From Polaribacter irgensii 23-P (GTDB lineage: Bacteria; Bacteroidota; Bacteroidia; Flavobacteriales; Flavobacteriaceae), in contig NZ_CH724148.1 in the NCBI RefSeq assembly GCF_000153225.1, forward strand, positions 1,816,842-1,880,841: a stretch of DNA of 64,000 nucleotides. Reading direction: 5' to 3'. Shown in pieces: positions 45,233 through 54,409 of this stretch. Made by a program: the position numbers and the translations under genes. The notes below the pieces were generated by a model, which was not told where the DNA came from, made no database searches, and saw nothing but the letters and a program-made list of their open reading frames with translations. Positions within the stretch are counted from its first letter, which is position 1; every line of letters starts with the position of its first letter.

Positions 45233-45385
45233 ATGGCAAAGAAAACAGTAGCATCTTTACAGACAACTTCAAAGAGATTAAGTAAAGCTATAAAAATGGT
45301 GAAGTCTCCAAAATCAGGAGCTTATACTTTTGTAGAAGCAATTATGCAACCAGAAAAAGTAGATGCATTTTTAGCAAAAAAGTAA
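45233..45385 (+). CDS. DUF4295 small basic protein, ribosome-associated candidate
   Basis: The 50-residue frame begins MAKKTVASLQTTSKRLSKAI and ends VDAFLAKK. It is highly basic and contains KMVKSPKSGAYTFVEAIM, the DUF4295 signature. This family is Bacteroidota-specific and always small; its fixed place after rpmB-rpmG suggests a ribosomal or ribosome-assembly role (inference). 52 bp after rpmG and followed by a terminator. Confidence 0.9.
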   Translation: MAKKTVASLQTTSKRLSKAIKMVKSPKSGAYTFVEAIMQPEKVDAFLAKK

Positions 45386-45406
45386 TTTTTACTTTACAAA
45401 ATATTT

Positions 45407-45442
45407 AAACTATTTTCTGTTTTCAGAAAGTAGTTTTTTTTT
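45407..45442 (+). terminator. rho-independent terminator of the rpmB-rpmG-DUF4295 operon
   Basis: 13-bp stem (AAACTATTTTCTG with CAGAAAGTAGTTT, one G-U pair) with a TTTT loop and nine Ts, 21 bp past the DUF4295 stop. A second weak dyad (ACTACTTG/CAAGTAGT, 45583-45614) lies before ftsY. Confidence 0.88.
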
Positions 45443-45678
45443 GTGCCTTATTATTGCGTATTTTTGTTTTACTTTAAGGGATGTTGAGATACCTAGTAGC
45501 GAGTGCACTGCAGGCTTTTTACGCTCGTTACAGTAACAGAAAAGCGTATTAATGATACTTACATCTTAAAAAAAAGTTTGGAACTACTTGGATATAAAAA
45601 AACATTCAAGTAGTCAGTTGGCGTAATTATACAAATACTATGTTTTTAATATTTTAAAAAAGTAGCACAAATAGAAAG

Positions 45679-46632
45679 ATGAGTTTTTTAAAAAAAATAT
45701 TTTCCAAAGAAAAAAAAGAAACTTTAGACAAGGGTTTAGAAAAAACAAAAGCTAACTTTTTCGATAAATTATCGAAAGCAGTAGCTGGAAAATCAACGGT
45801 GGATGCTGCCGTTCTAGATAATTTAGAAGAAGTTTTAGTGGCTTCTGATGTTGGAGTTAAAACCACCCTAAAAATTATCAAAAGAATAGAGGAACGGGTG
45901 GCAAAAGATAAATATTTAGGTACCGACGAATTAAATGCGCTGCTAAAAGAAGAAATATCAGGATTGCTATCAGAAACAAACCTTGAGAACGAAACTGAGT
46001 TTACAATTCCTGCAAATAAGAAACCATATGTAGTCATGGTAGTGGGGGTAAATGGTGTTGGTAAAACAACAACGATTGGTAAGTTGGCAAGTCAGTTTAA
46101 AAAACAGGGATTAAAAGTGGTTTTAGGCGCTGCAGACACGTTTCGAGCTGCCGCTATAGATCAGTTGCAAATCTGGGCAGACAGAACTGATGTGCCCATT
46201 GTGCGCCAAGAAATGGGATCAGATCCAGCTTCCGTCGCCTTTGACACTTTAACTTCTGCGGTAAAACAAGATGCAGATGTTGTGATTATAGATACTGCTG
46301 GACGTTTGCATAACAAGGTGAATTTAATGAACGAATTGACCAAGATTAAACGCGTGATGCAAAAAGTGGTTGTAGACGCTCCGCATGAAGTATTGTTAGT
46401 TTTAGACGGTTCTACAGGTCAGAATGCATTTGAGCAGGCCAAACACTTTACATTGGCAACAGAGGTTACTTCTTTGGCGGTTACAAAGTTAGATGGCACT
46501 GCAAAGGGTGGTGTTGTAATTGGTATTTCAGATCAGTTCAAAATTCCAGTAAAGTACATTGGAGTGGGAGAAGGGATTGATGATTTACAGGTTTTTAATA
46601 AAGATGAATTTGTTGCCTCTTTTTTTAGGTAA
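45679..46632 (+). CDS. ftsY: signal recognition particle receptor FtsY
   Basis: This 317-residue SRP GTPase has an N domain (about 15-105), then the G domain: P-loop GVNGVGKTTTIGK near 122, DTFRAAAIDQL, DTAGRLHNK and TKLDGTAKGG. Only a short basic leader (KKIFSKEKKETL) replaces the long acidic A domain of E. coli FtsY, as usual in Bacteroidota. It docks the Ffh-SRP RNA complex at the membrane; the RNA gene is at 36.7 kb. Confidence 0.97.
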   Translation: MSFLKKIFSKEKKETLDKGLEKTKANFFDKLSKAVAGKSTVDAAVLDNLEEVLVASDVGVKTTLKIIKRIEERVAKDKYLGTDELNALLKEEISGLLSETNLENETEFTIPANKKPYVVMVVGVNGVGKTTTIGKLASQFKKQGLKVVLGAADTFRAAAIDQLQIWADRTDVPIVRQEMGSDPASVAFDTLTSAVKQDADVVIIDTAGRLHNKVNLMNELTKIKRVMQKVVVDAPHEVLLVLDGSTGQNAFEQAKHFTLATEVTSLAVTKLDGTAKGGVVIGISDQFKIPVKYIGVGEGIDDLQVFNKDEFVASFFR

Positions 46633-46861
46633 AAAAGTACAGTAAACATGTATAGAGGCTTCTTTTGACGGATGTCATCCTTTAAAGATACTCCGCACAA
46701 TTTTGCCTGATTTTGACAACAGTATAGATTGACTCTTAGAAGTGTAACTCTTGCTAAAAGTAATTTTAGTTGAGACTTGTGAGGTAGTTGGTACTTGTTA
46801 TCAGAGACCATGAAGGTTGTTGATAGTATGTACTTAAATAGTGTTCCAATTAGCGGTCTTT

Positions 46862-46869
46862 TATTTTTG
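46862..46869 (+). promoter_or_regulatory. -7 promoter element for the amidase gene
   Basis: TATTTTTG matches TAnnTTTG, 41 bases before the amidase ATG; no clear -33 box. Confidence 0.4.
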
Positions 46870-46910
46870 GTGTATATAATGTAGTATCTTACCAACTATA
46901 AGCTACACAT

Positions 46911-48560
46911 ATGAAAAAACTATTTTACTTTTCCTTTCTAATTTCAGTATTTATCAGTTGTCAAAAGACAAAAGGGCCACAATTGCCGGTAGTTTTTAAA
47001 AAATACTCCGAGTCTGCTGTATTGCAAAAACAACAAAATCACGAGAACAAAAGAATGCAATTTAAATTGTTTCAGTCTAAATATATAGACATGAATGCAG
47101 TTTTTAAGCCCTTTGAAAGAGAATTGTCTTATTTTTCTGAGGAACAGTACGCGGCATTAAAACCTTTAATTTTGGAGCAAGACATTCCTACGCTTCAAAA
47201 GCATGTGATCGCGGGTAGACTTTCTTACGAAAAATTAACTTTATTTTATTTATACAGGATACGCAAATTCGAGAGTGACTCTTTAAAGTCTTTGAACAGT
47301 ATAATTAGTTTAAATCCAACTATTTTAGACCAAGCAAGAGCGCGGGATAAAAATAAAAAAGAAAACACTGAGTTTACAGTGTATGGCATGCCGATTTTAT
47401 TGAAAGATAATATCAATACGAGAGATATGGCAACAACTGCGGGTGCAATTGTGCTGGCAGAAAATAAAGACACGAAAGATGCATTTATTGTTCAGAAATT
47501 GCGTGAAAAAGGGGCACTAATATTAGGAAAAGCAAATTTAAGTGAATGGGCATATTTCTTTTGTAGCGGTTGTCCGTTAGGGTATTCTGCCATCGGAGGG
47601 CAAACATTAAATCCGTATGGAAGAGGGGTTTTTGAAACTGGAGGGAGCTCTGCGGGAAGTGGTGTTACTATTGCTGCAAATTTTGCAGTAGCCGCCGTGG
47701 GAACAGAAACATCGGGATCTATCACATCTCCGTCAAGCCTAAATTCAATAGTAGGATTGAAACCTACAATTGGCGTTTTAAGCCGAACGGGTATTGTACC
47801 GATCTCATCGACTTTGGATACACCTGGACCGATGACCAAAAATGTAATAGACAATGCTATTTTTATGAATGCTATGCGAGGTTTTGATAGACGTGATACT
47901 GCATCCAAGAAAATAGACCAAGATTATTTTCAAAATGGTTTCAACACCAATTTTAAAGGGATCAGGTTAGGGGTACTAAAATCGCTATTGTCAGACTCTA
48001 TTTATCGCACAACGGTTGCGAAATTAAAAAAAGAAGGAGTCGTAATCGTAGAAATTACACCTCCAGAAATTTCTTTTGAAGGGTTTACAACGCTATTAAA
48101 CATCGATATGAAGCACGACTTACCTTCCTATTTGTCAGAAAATGCAGCTAAAAATATTTCAGTAAAATCCGTTGCAGATGTCGTACTTTTTAATTCTCAA
48201 GATTCTATTTTAAGAGCACCCTATGGGCAGCAGTTGTTTGATGGGATAGTAGCAGACAATACTACATTGGAAGAATTGGAACTTATAAAAGCCAATCTTA
48301 TGCAAGAAGGTAAAAAGTACTTACACGCTTTAAAGGATGAAAAAATAGATGCCATACTATCCATTAATAATTATCATTCAGGAATTGCTGCAGTGGCAAA
48401 ACACCCCACATTAACAGTTCCAATGGGGTACCGAAAATCTGGAGAACCCGTAAGTTTAACGTTTGTTGGAACGCCTTTTTCTGAAAGGAGATTGCTGGAA
48501 ATAGGCTATATATTTGAGCAATTGACAAAAGTTAGAAAGTTGCCTAAAAACTATCAATAG
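46911..48560 (+). CDS. amidase-signature family lipoprotein
   Basis: This 549-residue protein has a lipoprotein signal (FLISVFISC). The amidase-signature core shows MPILLKDNINTRD (catalytic Lys), GKANLSEWAYF, and the Ser-rich loop GGSSAGSGVTIAANFA with the cis-Ser and nucleophile Ser, followed by GTETSGSITSPSS. C-terminal PTLTVPMGYRKSGEPVSLTF is typical of the family. It hydrolyses an amide bond in the periplasm or at the surface; substrate unknown. The family also includes GatA, but the signal and context exclude that. Confidence 0.93.
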   Translation: MKKLFYFSFLISVFISCQKTKGPQLPVVFKKYSESAVLQKQQNHENKRMQFKLFQSKYIDMNAVFKPFERELSYFSEEQYAALKPLILEQDIPTLQKHVIAGRLSYEKLTLFYLYRIRKFESDSLKSLNSIISLNPTILDQARARDKNKKENTEFTVYGMPILLKDNINTRDMATTAGAIVLAENKDTKDAFIVQKLREKGALILGKANLSEWAYFFCSGCPLGYSAIGGQTLNPYGRGVFETGGSSAGSGVTIAANFAVAAVGTETSGSITSPSSLNSIVGLKPTIGVLSRTGIVPISSTLDTPGPMTKNVIDNAIFMNAMRGFDRRDTASKKIDQDYFQNGFNTNFKGIRLGVLKSLLSDSIYRTTVAKLKKEGVVIVEITPPEISFEGFTTLLNIDMKHDLPSYLSENAAKNISVKSVADVVLFNSQDSILRAPYGQQLFDGIVADNTTLEELELIKANLMQEGKKYLHALKDEKIDAILSINNYHSGIAAVAKHPTLTVPMGYRKSGEPVSLTFVGTPFSERRLLEIGYIFEQLTKVRKLPKNYQ

Positions 48561-48587
48561 AAAGAATAGCAATCGTTTAAAAAGCAC

Positions 48588-48595
48588 TATTTTTG
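48588..48595 (+). promoter_or_regulatory. -7 promoter element for rimO
   Basis: TATTTTTG matches TAnnTTTG, 66 bases before the rimO ATG. Confidence 0.45.
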
Positions 48596-48661
48596 CAATT
48601 CTAGAACAAAAACAGAAAGCAGACGGCCTCAATCCGGCGTCAGTAGATCAAAAATACAAAT

Positions 48662-50014
48662 ATGCGTACAAAAACTATCAAAAAAAATAAGATCAACGTT
48701 GTTACTTTAGGGTGCTCTAAAAATATTTACGACAGTGAAGTGTTAATGGGACAATTGAAGGCCAATGGTAAAAACGTGGTGCATGAAGACCCCGAAGATG
48801 ATGGAAATATTGTAGTAATTAATACGTGTGGATTTATTGGAAAAGCAAAAGAAGAAAGTATCGATACGATACTACACTATGCAAAAAGAAAAGAAGCGGG
48901 CGAAATTGATAAAGTATTTGTTTCTGGTTGCTTAAGTGAACGCTATAAGCCAGATTTAGAAAAAGAAATTCCAAATGTAGATCAGTATTTTGGAACACAT
49001 GATTTGCCTAATTTATTAAAGGTTTTAGAAGCAGATTATAAGCATGAGTTAATTGGTGAGCGTCTCACAACGACACCAAAACATTATGCTTATTTAAAAA
49101 TAGCAGAAGGTTGTGATAGACCTTGTTCATTTTGTGCAATTCCTTTAATGAGAGGGAAACATGTTTCTACTCCTATTGAAGACATCGTTACAGAAGCTAC
49201 AAAATTAGCAGAAAAAGGAATCAAAGAGGTCATGCTAATCGCACAAGATCTTACCTATTACGGTTTAGATATCTACAAAAAAAGAGCTTTGGCTGAGTTG
49301 TTAGAAGCTTTGGCTAGAGTAGATGGAATTGAATGGATCCGGATGCACTATGCATTTCCAACAGGTTTTCCTATGGATGTTTTAGAGGTAATGAAGCGGG
49401 AGCCGAAAGTGTGTAATTATTTAGACATTCCGTTACAACACATAAACACCGAGCTTTTAAAGTCGATGAAACGCGGCACAACGCACGAAAAGACGACTGC
49501 ACTTATTCACAAATTTAGAACAGCAGTGCCTAAAATGGCCATTCGAACAACTTTAATTGTTGGGTATCCTGGTGAGACAGAAGTGATGTTTCAAGAATTA
49601 AAAGATTGGGTAGAAGAAATGCGTTTCGAACGTTTGGGTGCTTTTGAATATTCACACGAAGAGAATACTGGGGCTTATGTTTTAGAAGACGATGTGCCTG
49701 CAGAAGTAAAGTTTAAGAGGGTGAATGAAATTATGGAGCTGCAGTCTCAAATTTCTTGGGAATTGAATCAAGCCAAAATAGGAAAGACTTTTAGATGCTT
49801 GTTTGACAGAAAAGACGGAGAGTATTTTTATGGAAGAACAGAATCAGATTCACCAGATGTAGACAATGATGTTTTAGTAGATGCTCGAGAACATTACGTG
49901 AAAATTGGAGAATTTATTGACATTAAAATTCATGAAGCTGGAGACTATGATTTATATGGAACACCGGTTAAACAACAAGAAAGACCGACTTCTTTAAATC
50001 AAAAGAAAAAGTAG
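48662..50014 (+). CDS. rimO: ribosomal protein S12 methylthiotransferase RimO
   Basis: This 450-residue radical-SAM enzyme has an N-terminal UPF0004 domain with the Cys ligands in VTLGCSKN, INTCGFIG and VSGCLSER. The radical-SAM cluster motif is CDRPCSFC near 156, followed by PLMRGKHVSTP. A C-terminal TRAM domain ends in KIHEAGDYDLYG. PLQHINTELLKSMKRG is the typical RimO/MiaB segment. It methylthiolates Asp in ribosomal protein S12. MiaB is the main alternative, but the GCSKN start and the D-L-Y-G end favour RimO. Confidence 0.95.
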   Translation: MRTKTIKKNKINVVTLGCSKNIYDSEVLMGQLKANGKNVVHEDPEDDGNIVVINTCGFIGKAKEESIDTILHYAKRKEAGEIDKVFVSGCLSERYKPDLEKEIPNVDQYFGTHDLPNLLKVLEADYKHELIGERLTTTPKHYAYLKIAEGCDRPCSFCAIPLMRGKHVSTPIEDIVTEATKLAEKGIKEVMLIAQDLTYYGLDIYKKRALAELLEALARVDGIEWIRMHYAFPTGFPMDVLEVMKREPKVCNYLDIPLQHINTELLKSMKRGTTHEKTTALIHKFRTAVPKMAIRTTLIVGYPGETEVMFQELKDWVEEMRFERLGAFEYSHEENTGAYVLEDDVPAEVKFKRVNEIMELQSQISWELNQAKIGKTFRCLFDRKDGEYFYGRTESDSPDVDNDVLVDAREHYVKIGEFIDIKIHEAGDYDLYGTPVKQQERPTSLNQKKK

Positions 50015-50032
50015 CTTTGAATACAATAAAAT

Positions 50033-50062
50033 AAAAAAACCGCTCAATTGGGCGGTTTTTTT
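50033..50062 (+). terminator. bidirectional terminator between rimO and the deoxynucleoside kinase gene
   Basis: AAAAAAACCGC paired with GCGGTTTTTTT around an 8-base loop. Both genes converge here, and A7/T7 flanks let it stop either transcript. Confidence 0.93.
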
Positions 50063-50083
50063 ATTTTGAAATACAATAGGTTT

Positions 50084-50698
50084 TTAGAACAAACCATTTA
50101 TTTGAGCATCTATTCTACCTATAATATATCCCAGATCTTCAGGATTAGAAACAAAATCTAAGTTGTCTACATCAATTATTAGTAGTTTTCCTTTACTGTA
50201 ATTAGAAACCCATGCTTCGTAACGTTCATTTAATCGACTTAGGTAATCGATGGAAATAGAATTTTCGTATTCTCTTCCTCGTTTGTGAATCTGACCAACA
50301 AGTGTAGAAATATCTGCTCGAAGGTAAATCAATAAGTCTGGTGGCCTTACCAAATTTTCCATAAGATCAAATAAAGAGCTATAATTACTGTAATCTCTAT
50401 TGGTCATTAATCCCATAGCGTGCAAGTTAGGGGCAAAGATATGGGCATCTTCATAAATGGTTCTGTCTTGAATAATATTGTCACCGGATTCTCTTAAGGC
50501 TACGATTTGTCTAAACCTACTATTTAAAAAATAAACTTGTAAATTGAATGACCAACGTGCCATTTCTGTATAGAAGTCGTCTAAATAGGGGTTTTCATCC
50601 ACGGATTCGTAATGTGGCTTCCATTTGTAATGTTTGGCTAAAAGTTTAGTTAGCGTAGTTTTACCAGCGCCAATATTTCCTGCAATTGCTACGTGCAT
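50084..50698 (-). CDS. deoxynucleoside kinase
   Basis: This 204-residue P-loop kinase starts MHVAIAGNIGAGKTTLTKLL (GNIGAGKT Walker A, residues 7-14). It has ESVDENPYLDDFYTEMARWS, the nucleoside-binding FNLQVYFLNSRFRQ helix, the catalytic DRTIYEDAHIF motif and the lid RGREYENSI. It phosphorylates deoxynucleosides in salvage (dAK/dGK/dCK group; specificity unknown). Single gene convergent to rimO. Confidence 0.93.
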   Translation of the reverse strand: MHVAIAGNIGAGKTTLTKLLAKHYKWKPHYESVDENPYLDDFYTEMARWSFNLQVYFLNSRFRQIVALRESGDNIIQDRTIYEDAHIFAPNLHAMGLMTNRDYSNYSSLFDLMENLVRPPDLLIYLRADISTLVGQIHKRGREYENSISIDYLSRLNERYEAWVSNYSKGKLLIIDVDNLDFVSNPEDLGYIIGRIDAQINGLF

Positions 50699-50764
50699 GT
50701 GTAAGTCTGTATAAGGTTAAAAGGGAAGTATAAAGGTACATAAAATTTATAATTTGAAATATAA

Positions 50765-51442
50765 TTAACAAATCAATTTATATCCAAAACCACGAATGTT
50801 TATAATTTGAATATTTAGATCTCTTCTTAATTTTTTTCGCAATTTAGAAATGAAGACATCCATACTTCTTGCATTAAAAAAATCAGCACTTCCCCACAGT
50901 TTATTTAAGATGAGAGTTCTATCTAAAACTTGATTCTTTTTCTCAAAAAGAGAAAATAGTAATTGAGATTCTCTGTGTGTTAATTGTTGCTCCTCTCCAG
51001 AAAAAGTGAGCGTTTGTTTAATGACATTGAAAGAATATTTACCAATTTTAATATTTTCGGTATTGGTTTTTAATAAAGTCCGGTCTAACAGTGCGTTCAT
51101 TCGAACAATTAGCTCCTCTATAGAGAAAGGTTTTTTCAAATAGTCATTACCACCGAATTTAAAGCCTTCTAAAACATCTTTTGTTTGAGATTTTGCGGTG
51201 AGAAAAATAATGGGAATGCTTTTATTTTCTTCTCTTATTTCTTTGGCGAGGGTAAAACCGTCTTTAATCGGCATCATTATGTCTAATACTAAGATATTAG
51301 GTTTTTCCTTTTGGTAAATTGCGAGTGCCTCTTGGCCATTTTTTGCTAGAAATACAACGAAATTTCGGGACTCTAAACTCTCTTTTACAATCATTCCCAA
51401 ACTTGCTTCGTCTTCTGCTAAGAGCACTTTTATATTATTCAT
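50765..51442 (-). CDS. OmpR/PhoB family response regulator
   Basis: The 225-residue regulator has a receiver domain (about 1-120) with acidic pocket LLAEDE, phospho-acceptor Asp in LVLDIMMP near 53, Thr in FLTAKSQ and Lys in LKKPFS. The winged-helix DNA-binding domain (about 130-225) has LTHRESQLLFSLFEKKNQVL and DVFISKLRKKLRRD, and ends GFGYKLIC. It overlaps the histidine-kinase gene by 8 bp, so they form a cognate pair. The direct repeats at 53025-53050 are its best candidate binding site. Confidence 0.95.
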   Translation of the reverse strand: MNNIKVLLAEDEASLGMIVKESLESRNFVVFLAKNGQEALAIYQKEKPNILVLDIMMPIKDGFTLAKEIREENKSIPIIFLTAKSQTKDVLEGFKFGGNDYLKKPFSIEELIVRMNALLDRTLLKTNTENIKIGKYSFNVIKQTLTFSGEEQQLTHRESQLLFSLFEKKNQVLDRTLILNKLWGSADFFNARSMDVFISKLRKKLRRDLNIQIINIRGFGYKLIC

Positions 51443-52985
51443 TTGGCAAATTTATTTTGAAGATAGTATTGTTTTTTACAGATGAAACGGATAAAGTGCC
51501 TTCGTGTTTTTCTATGATTTTTTTGCTGTAGTACAATCCAATTCCGAATCCTTTTACATCATGTGTATTGCCCTTAGGTACTCTGTAAAACTTTTCAAAA
51601 ATCTTTTCTTGTTGGTGTTTCTCAATTCCATAGCCGGTATCTTTAACAACTATTTCAGTCTTATTTAATATGGAATGGACAGTAATTTTTATCTGATTAC
51701 CACCGTATTTAACAGCATTATCTATTAGATTTGAAAGCGCATTTTCAAAGTGAAAATTATCGATATTTATGTAAACAGGTTGTACGTTAAAGATCAAAGA
51801 AATTTCCTTTTCAGCATTCAAAAATTGATATTTTACAACAAGTTTTTTAATGGTTTCTATAATGTTGATGGTTTCTTTATTTAAAATTAACTGTTGGCTA
51901 TCTAAAGTTGCAGTTTCTAATAATTTTTCTACCATTTGATGCAGTTTTTTTAGCTGAACAGAGGACATGGAAAGGTATTTTTTTGTTTTTTCTTTATTTT
52001 CTAAAGCATTGAAATTTTCCAATGCTTCAATTGCGGAGGAAACCGTGGCAATCGGAGTTTTAAACTCATGGGTAATATTACTAATTAAATCGTTCTTTAT
52101 AGCTGCCAGTTCTGTTTGCTGTCGGATAATTTTGAGCAAATAAAACATACAAGAAATGATTAAAAAAAAGAGGAGTAGTGACAAGGAAATACCTGCACCC
52201 CCCCTTTTCAAGGCCTCAAAGTTTGAGTTTTGATATTTCAATATAAGTATTTCTCCTTTTTTTATATAGGTGGATCTTGCAGCAATATTCTTTGTATTTG
52301 TTACAGAAAGCAAAGAATCTTTTGAACTATAGAATAGGGTATCACTTTTAAAATGTTGAAAAATAAAGGATACAGGAAGCTTTTTTTTGTCAAATTGATT
52401 TTTAATTAAAGAATCTAGTTCCCTATAATTTATAAAATTGGAGCTCACTGATAAAAAGATGGGTTTTAAATTTTTAATCAACCGAAGGCTATCTGCAGAT
52501 TTCTTCCCTTTAAAGTATTTAATTGAGGGCTGTTGCTTGTCAGATTTTTGCAGCGTTTCCTTTGTATGTTTGAGGCCATTTTTTATAATAAGTTCCGTTT
52601 CTTGTGCATCTTTTTCATCATCTGTAGTAAACGATATATCAGTGATTTCAAATGTTGGCTTTGTTGTTGAAGTATCTTTCTTTACAAGTGATTTCAATTT
52701 TTGAAACGTCTTAGAATATTTAAAAATAGAATCAAAACGGATGCTTGAGTATTTGCTTGAGTTTCCTTCTGTTTGATTGAATTCTACAATGGTTGTAAAT
52801 TCTTCTTTTGCTAATATTGCATAATATTCTTCTAAAGCAGTGTCTAAACTTAATTGAATTTCATTGGTTACTTGTCTTTTATTTTCTTCGTAGTTTTTGT
52901 AATTCCAATAAAATTGAATGCCAAGCGTTGCCACAATTGTTATGGCTATAAAGTATAAGAGCCAATGTGTCTTTTTTTCAAACAT
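51435..52985 (-). CDS. membrane sensor histidine kinase
   Basis: The 516-residue kinase has two membrane helices (about 9-30 and 262-288) flanking a 230-residue periplasmic sensor domain of unknown fold. Then follow the phospho-acceptor domain (NITHEFKTPIATVSSAIEAL, His near 304) and the HATPase domain with N box NLIDNAVKYGGN, G1 box VKDTGYGIE and G2 box GFGIGLYY. Its ATG is only 4 bases from a minus-strand TATATTTG (52990-52997). Divergent from the secreted/GLPGLI operon, which suggests control of that operon. Confidence 0.93.
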   Translation of the reverse strand: MFEKKTHWLLYFIAITIVATLGIQFYWNYKNYEENKRQVTNEIQLSLDTALEEYYAILAKEEFTTIVEFNQTEGNSSKYSSIRFDSIFKYSKTFQKLKSLVKKDTSTTKPTFEITDISFTTDDEKDAQETELIIKNGLKHTKETLQKSDKQQPSIKYFKGKKSADSLRLIKNLKPIFLSVSSNFINYRELDSLIKNQFDKKKLPVSFIFQHFKSDTLFYSSKDSLLSVTNTKNIAARSTYIKKGEILILKYQNSNFEALKRGGAGISLSLLLFFLIISCMFYLLKIIRQQTELAAIKNDLISNITHEFKTPIATVSSAIEALENFNALENKEKTKKYLSMSSVQLKKLHQMVEKLLETATLDSQQLILNKETINIIETIKKLVVKYQFLNAEKEISLIFNVQPVYINIDNFHFENALSNLIDNAVKYGGNQIKITVHSILNKTEIVVKDTGYGIEKHQQEKIFEKFYRVPKGNTHDVKGFGIGLYYSKKIIEKHEGTLSVSSVKNNTIFKINLPNE

Positions 52986-53024
52986 GTTTCAAATATAACT
53001 GCTAAAAAGCAAAAAAGGAATGGG

Positions 53025-53050
53025 TTAACACTTATTAACATTCGTTAACT
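53025..53050 (+). promoter_or_regulatory. three TTAAC direct repeats, candidate response-regulator operator
   Basis: TTAACA at 53025, TTAACA at 53035 and TTAACT at 53045 have an exact 10-bp period, thus lie on one DNA face. OmpR/PhoB-family regulators bind tandem half-sites of this kind, and some recognise TTAAC-like half-sites. The block sits in the 110-bp gap between the histidine-kinase start (52985) and the first gene of the facing operon (53096). A near-consensus CATTTTTG -7 element lies 21 bp to its right, which places the repeats over or just above the -33 region. Confidence 0.6.
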
Positions 53051-53095
53051 TTAATTGGCGAATACTTGTGTCATTTTTGTAACAACTTAAAACCA

Positions 53096-53467
53096 ATGAA
53101 CATGCCAAAAATTATCCTTTTCATTTGCATCTTTTTGTCTTCCTTTATTTTTTCTCAGGAAATAAAACACAGCAATAATTATATGAATATCAATGCACTT
53201 AGTTTTAGTGTAGATTCATTACAAGAATTAGGAACCATTCAATGGAGGGATGTGAAAGAAGCTTTTCAGGAGAACAATCCTGAAAGTGAAATTTCTTTGG
53301 AAATTAAAGTAAAAAATAAGGAGGTGCTATTCAAAAATAAATTAAAATATTCTTACAGTCTAAAAGTACAAGGAAAAGCAAGAGAAATTGATAGTTTAGT
53401 TTCTAGAATGAGAAAGGCACTTAAATTATTGAAAAAGGTAACTAAAAACCTAAAGAATGAAGATTAA
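53096..53467 (+). CDS. small secreted protein of unknown function
   Basis: The ATG at 53096 (MNMPKIILFICIFLSSFIFS) gives 123 residues; an ATG two codons later is equally possible, and an upstream TTG is rejected. There is a signal peptide cleaved near FSQE, then a mixed alpha/beta mature part of about 100 residues with a lysine-rich C-terminus (KALKLLKKVTKNLK). No family recognised. Its end overlaps the first GLPGLI gene by 11 bp, so they are co-expressed. Confidence 0.75.
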   Translation: MNMPKIILFICIFLSSFIFSQEIKHSNNYMNINALSFSVDSLQELGTIQWRDVKEAFQENNPESEISLEIKVKNKEVLFKNKLKYSYSLKVQGKAREIDSLVSRMRKALKLLKKVTKNLKNED

Positions 53468-54305
53468 ATTACATGTTGTGGTTTTTGTCCTGTGTTCACA
53501 TTTTGTTAAGGCGCAAAATTTTCATGGAAAAGCAGTTTATAAAACTAGCAGAAAGAGTTCTTTCAAAATTTCTTTCGAGAAGGAAACGGGTATTGACAAT
53601 AAAATGCAAGAAGAACTGCAAAAACGTTTTCAAAAAATGAATCAAAAGACTTTTGTACTAGAATTTTCCAAGTATACTTCAACATACAAGCAAAACGCGG
53701 TTTTGGATGTTCCTAACTCGCAAGTAGGAAAAAATAAGGCGATGGTTTTTTCTTTTGATGGTGCTGGTTCTAATGATATTTATTACAAAAATATTCAAGA
53801 GAATAGGTTCGCTAATCAAACAGGAATTCAAGGAAAACGTTTTTTAGTAAAGGATAAATTAGAAGATTTTAAATGGGAATTATCATCAGAAACTAAAAAT
53901 ATTGGCATCTATACTTGTTACAAAGCTACGTTTAGTAAAAAGGTAGAAGATAGCAGCGTAACCATAAAAAAGGGTAGCAGTGTTGAAGATAAAAAGAAGG
54001 AAATAATCAGCACTACGGTATGGTATACGACACAAATACCTGTTCGTAATGGTCCTAAAAATTACCAGGGTTTACCAGGTTTGATATTAGAAGTTAACGA
54101 TGGTAGGAATAGGATTGCTTGCATAGAAATTATTCTAAACCCTATGGATATAGTTAGCATTCAAGAGCCTGAAAAAGGCAAAGTTGTTTCTAAAAAAAAG
54201 TATGTCAAAATACAAGAACAAAAAGCCCAAGAAATAATGGATCATATGAAAGGTAGAAACGGTTTGGATATGGGAAATGATTTAAATGTTAAATTTGGTG
54301 GCTAA
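53457..54305 (+). CDS. GLPGLI family secreted protein (first copy)
   Basis: The 282-residue protein has a short signal peptide (cleavage near VKAQNF). It starts with the FHGKAVYKTS strand, has a long helical stretch with KRFQKMNQKTFVLEF, and the family hallmark YQGLPGLILEVNDG near 200. An IGIYTCYKATF segment near 150 and VWYTTQIPVRNGPKNY near 183 match the second copy. The family occurs in Bacteroidota and has no known activity. It overlaps the preceding gene by 11 bp and is separated from the second copy by 104 bp. Confidence 0.9.
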   Translation: MKIKLHVVVFVLCSHFVKAQNFHGKAVYKTSRKSSFKISFEKETGIDNKMQEELQKRFQKMNQKTFVLEFSKYTSTYKQNAVLDVPNSQVGKNKAMVFSFDGAGSNDIYYKNIQENRFANQTGIQGKRFLVKDKLEDFKWELSSETKNIGIYTCYKATFSKKVEDSSVTIKKGSSVEDKKKEIISTTVWYTTQIPVRNGPKNYQGLPGLILEVNDGRNRIACIEIILNPMDIVSIQEPEKGKVVSKKKYVKIQEQKAQEIMDHMKGRNGLDMGNDLNVKFGG

Positions 54306-54380
54306 CTTATTTTGTTTATTTATTTCTTTTTTTGTTAAACTTTTAAGGTTTTTTTAAGTTTAAACTAGAAACATTAACAT

Positions 54381-54388
54381 TATTTTTG
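54381..54388 (+). promoter_or_regulatory. -7 promoter element for the second GLPGLI gene
   Basis: TATTTTTG matches TAnnTTTG, 21 bases before the ATG at 54410. It suggests the second GLPGLI gene and the barrel gene also have their own promoter. Confidence 0.45.
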
Positions 54389-54409
54389 ACGTAAACAATA
54401 AAAAAAGTT

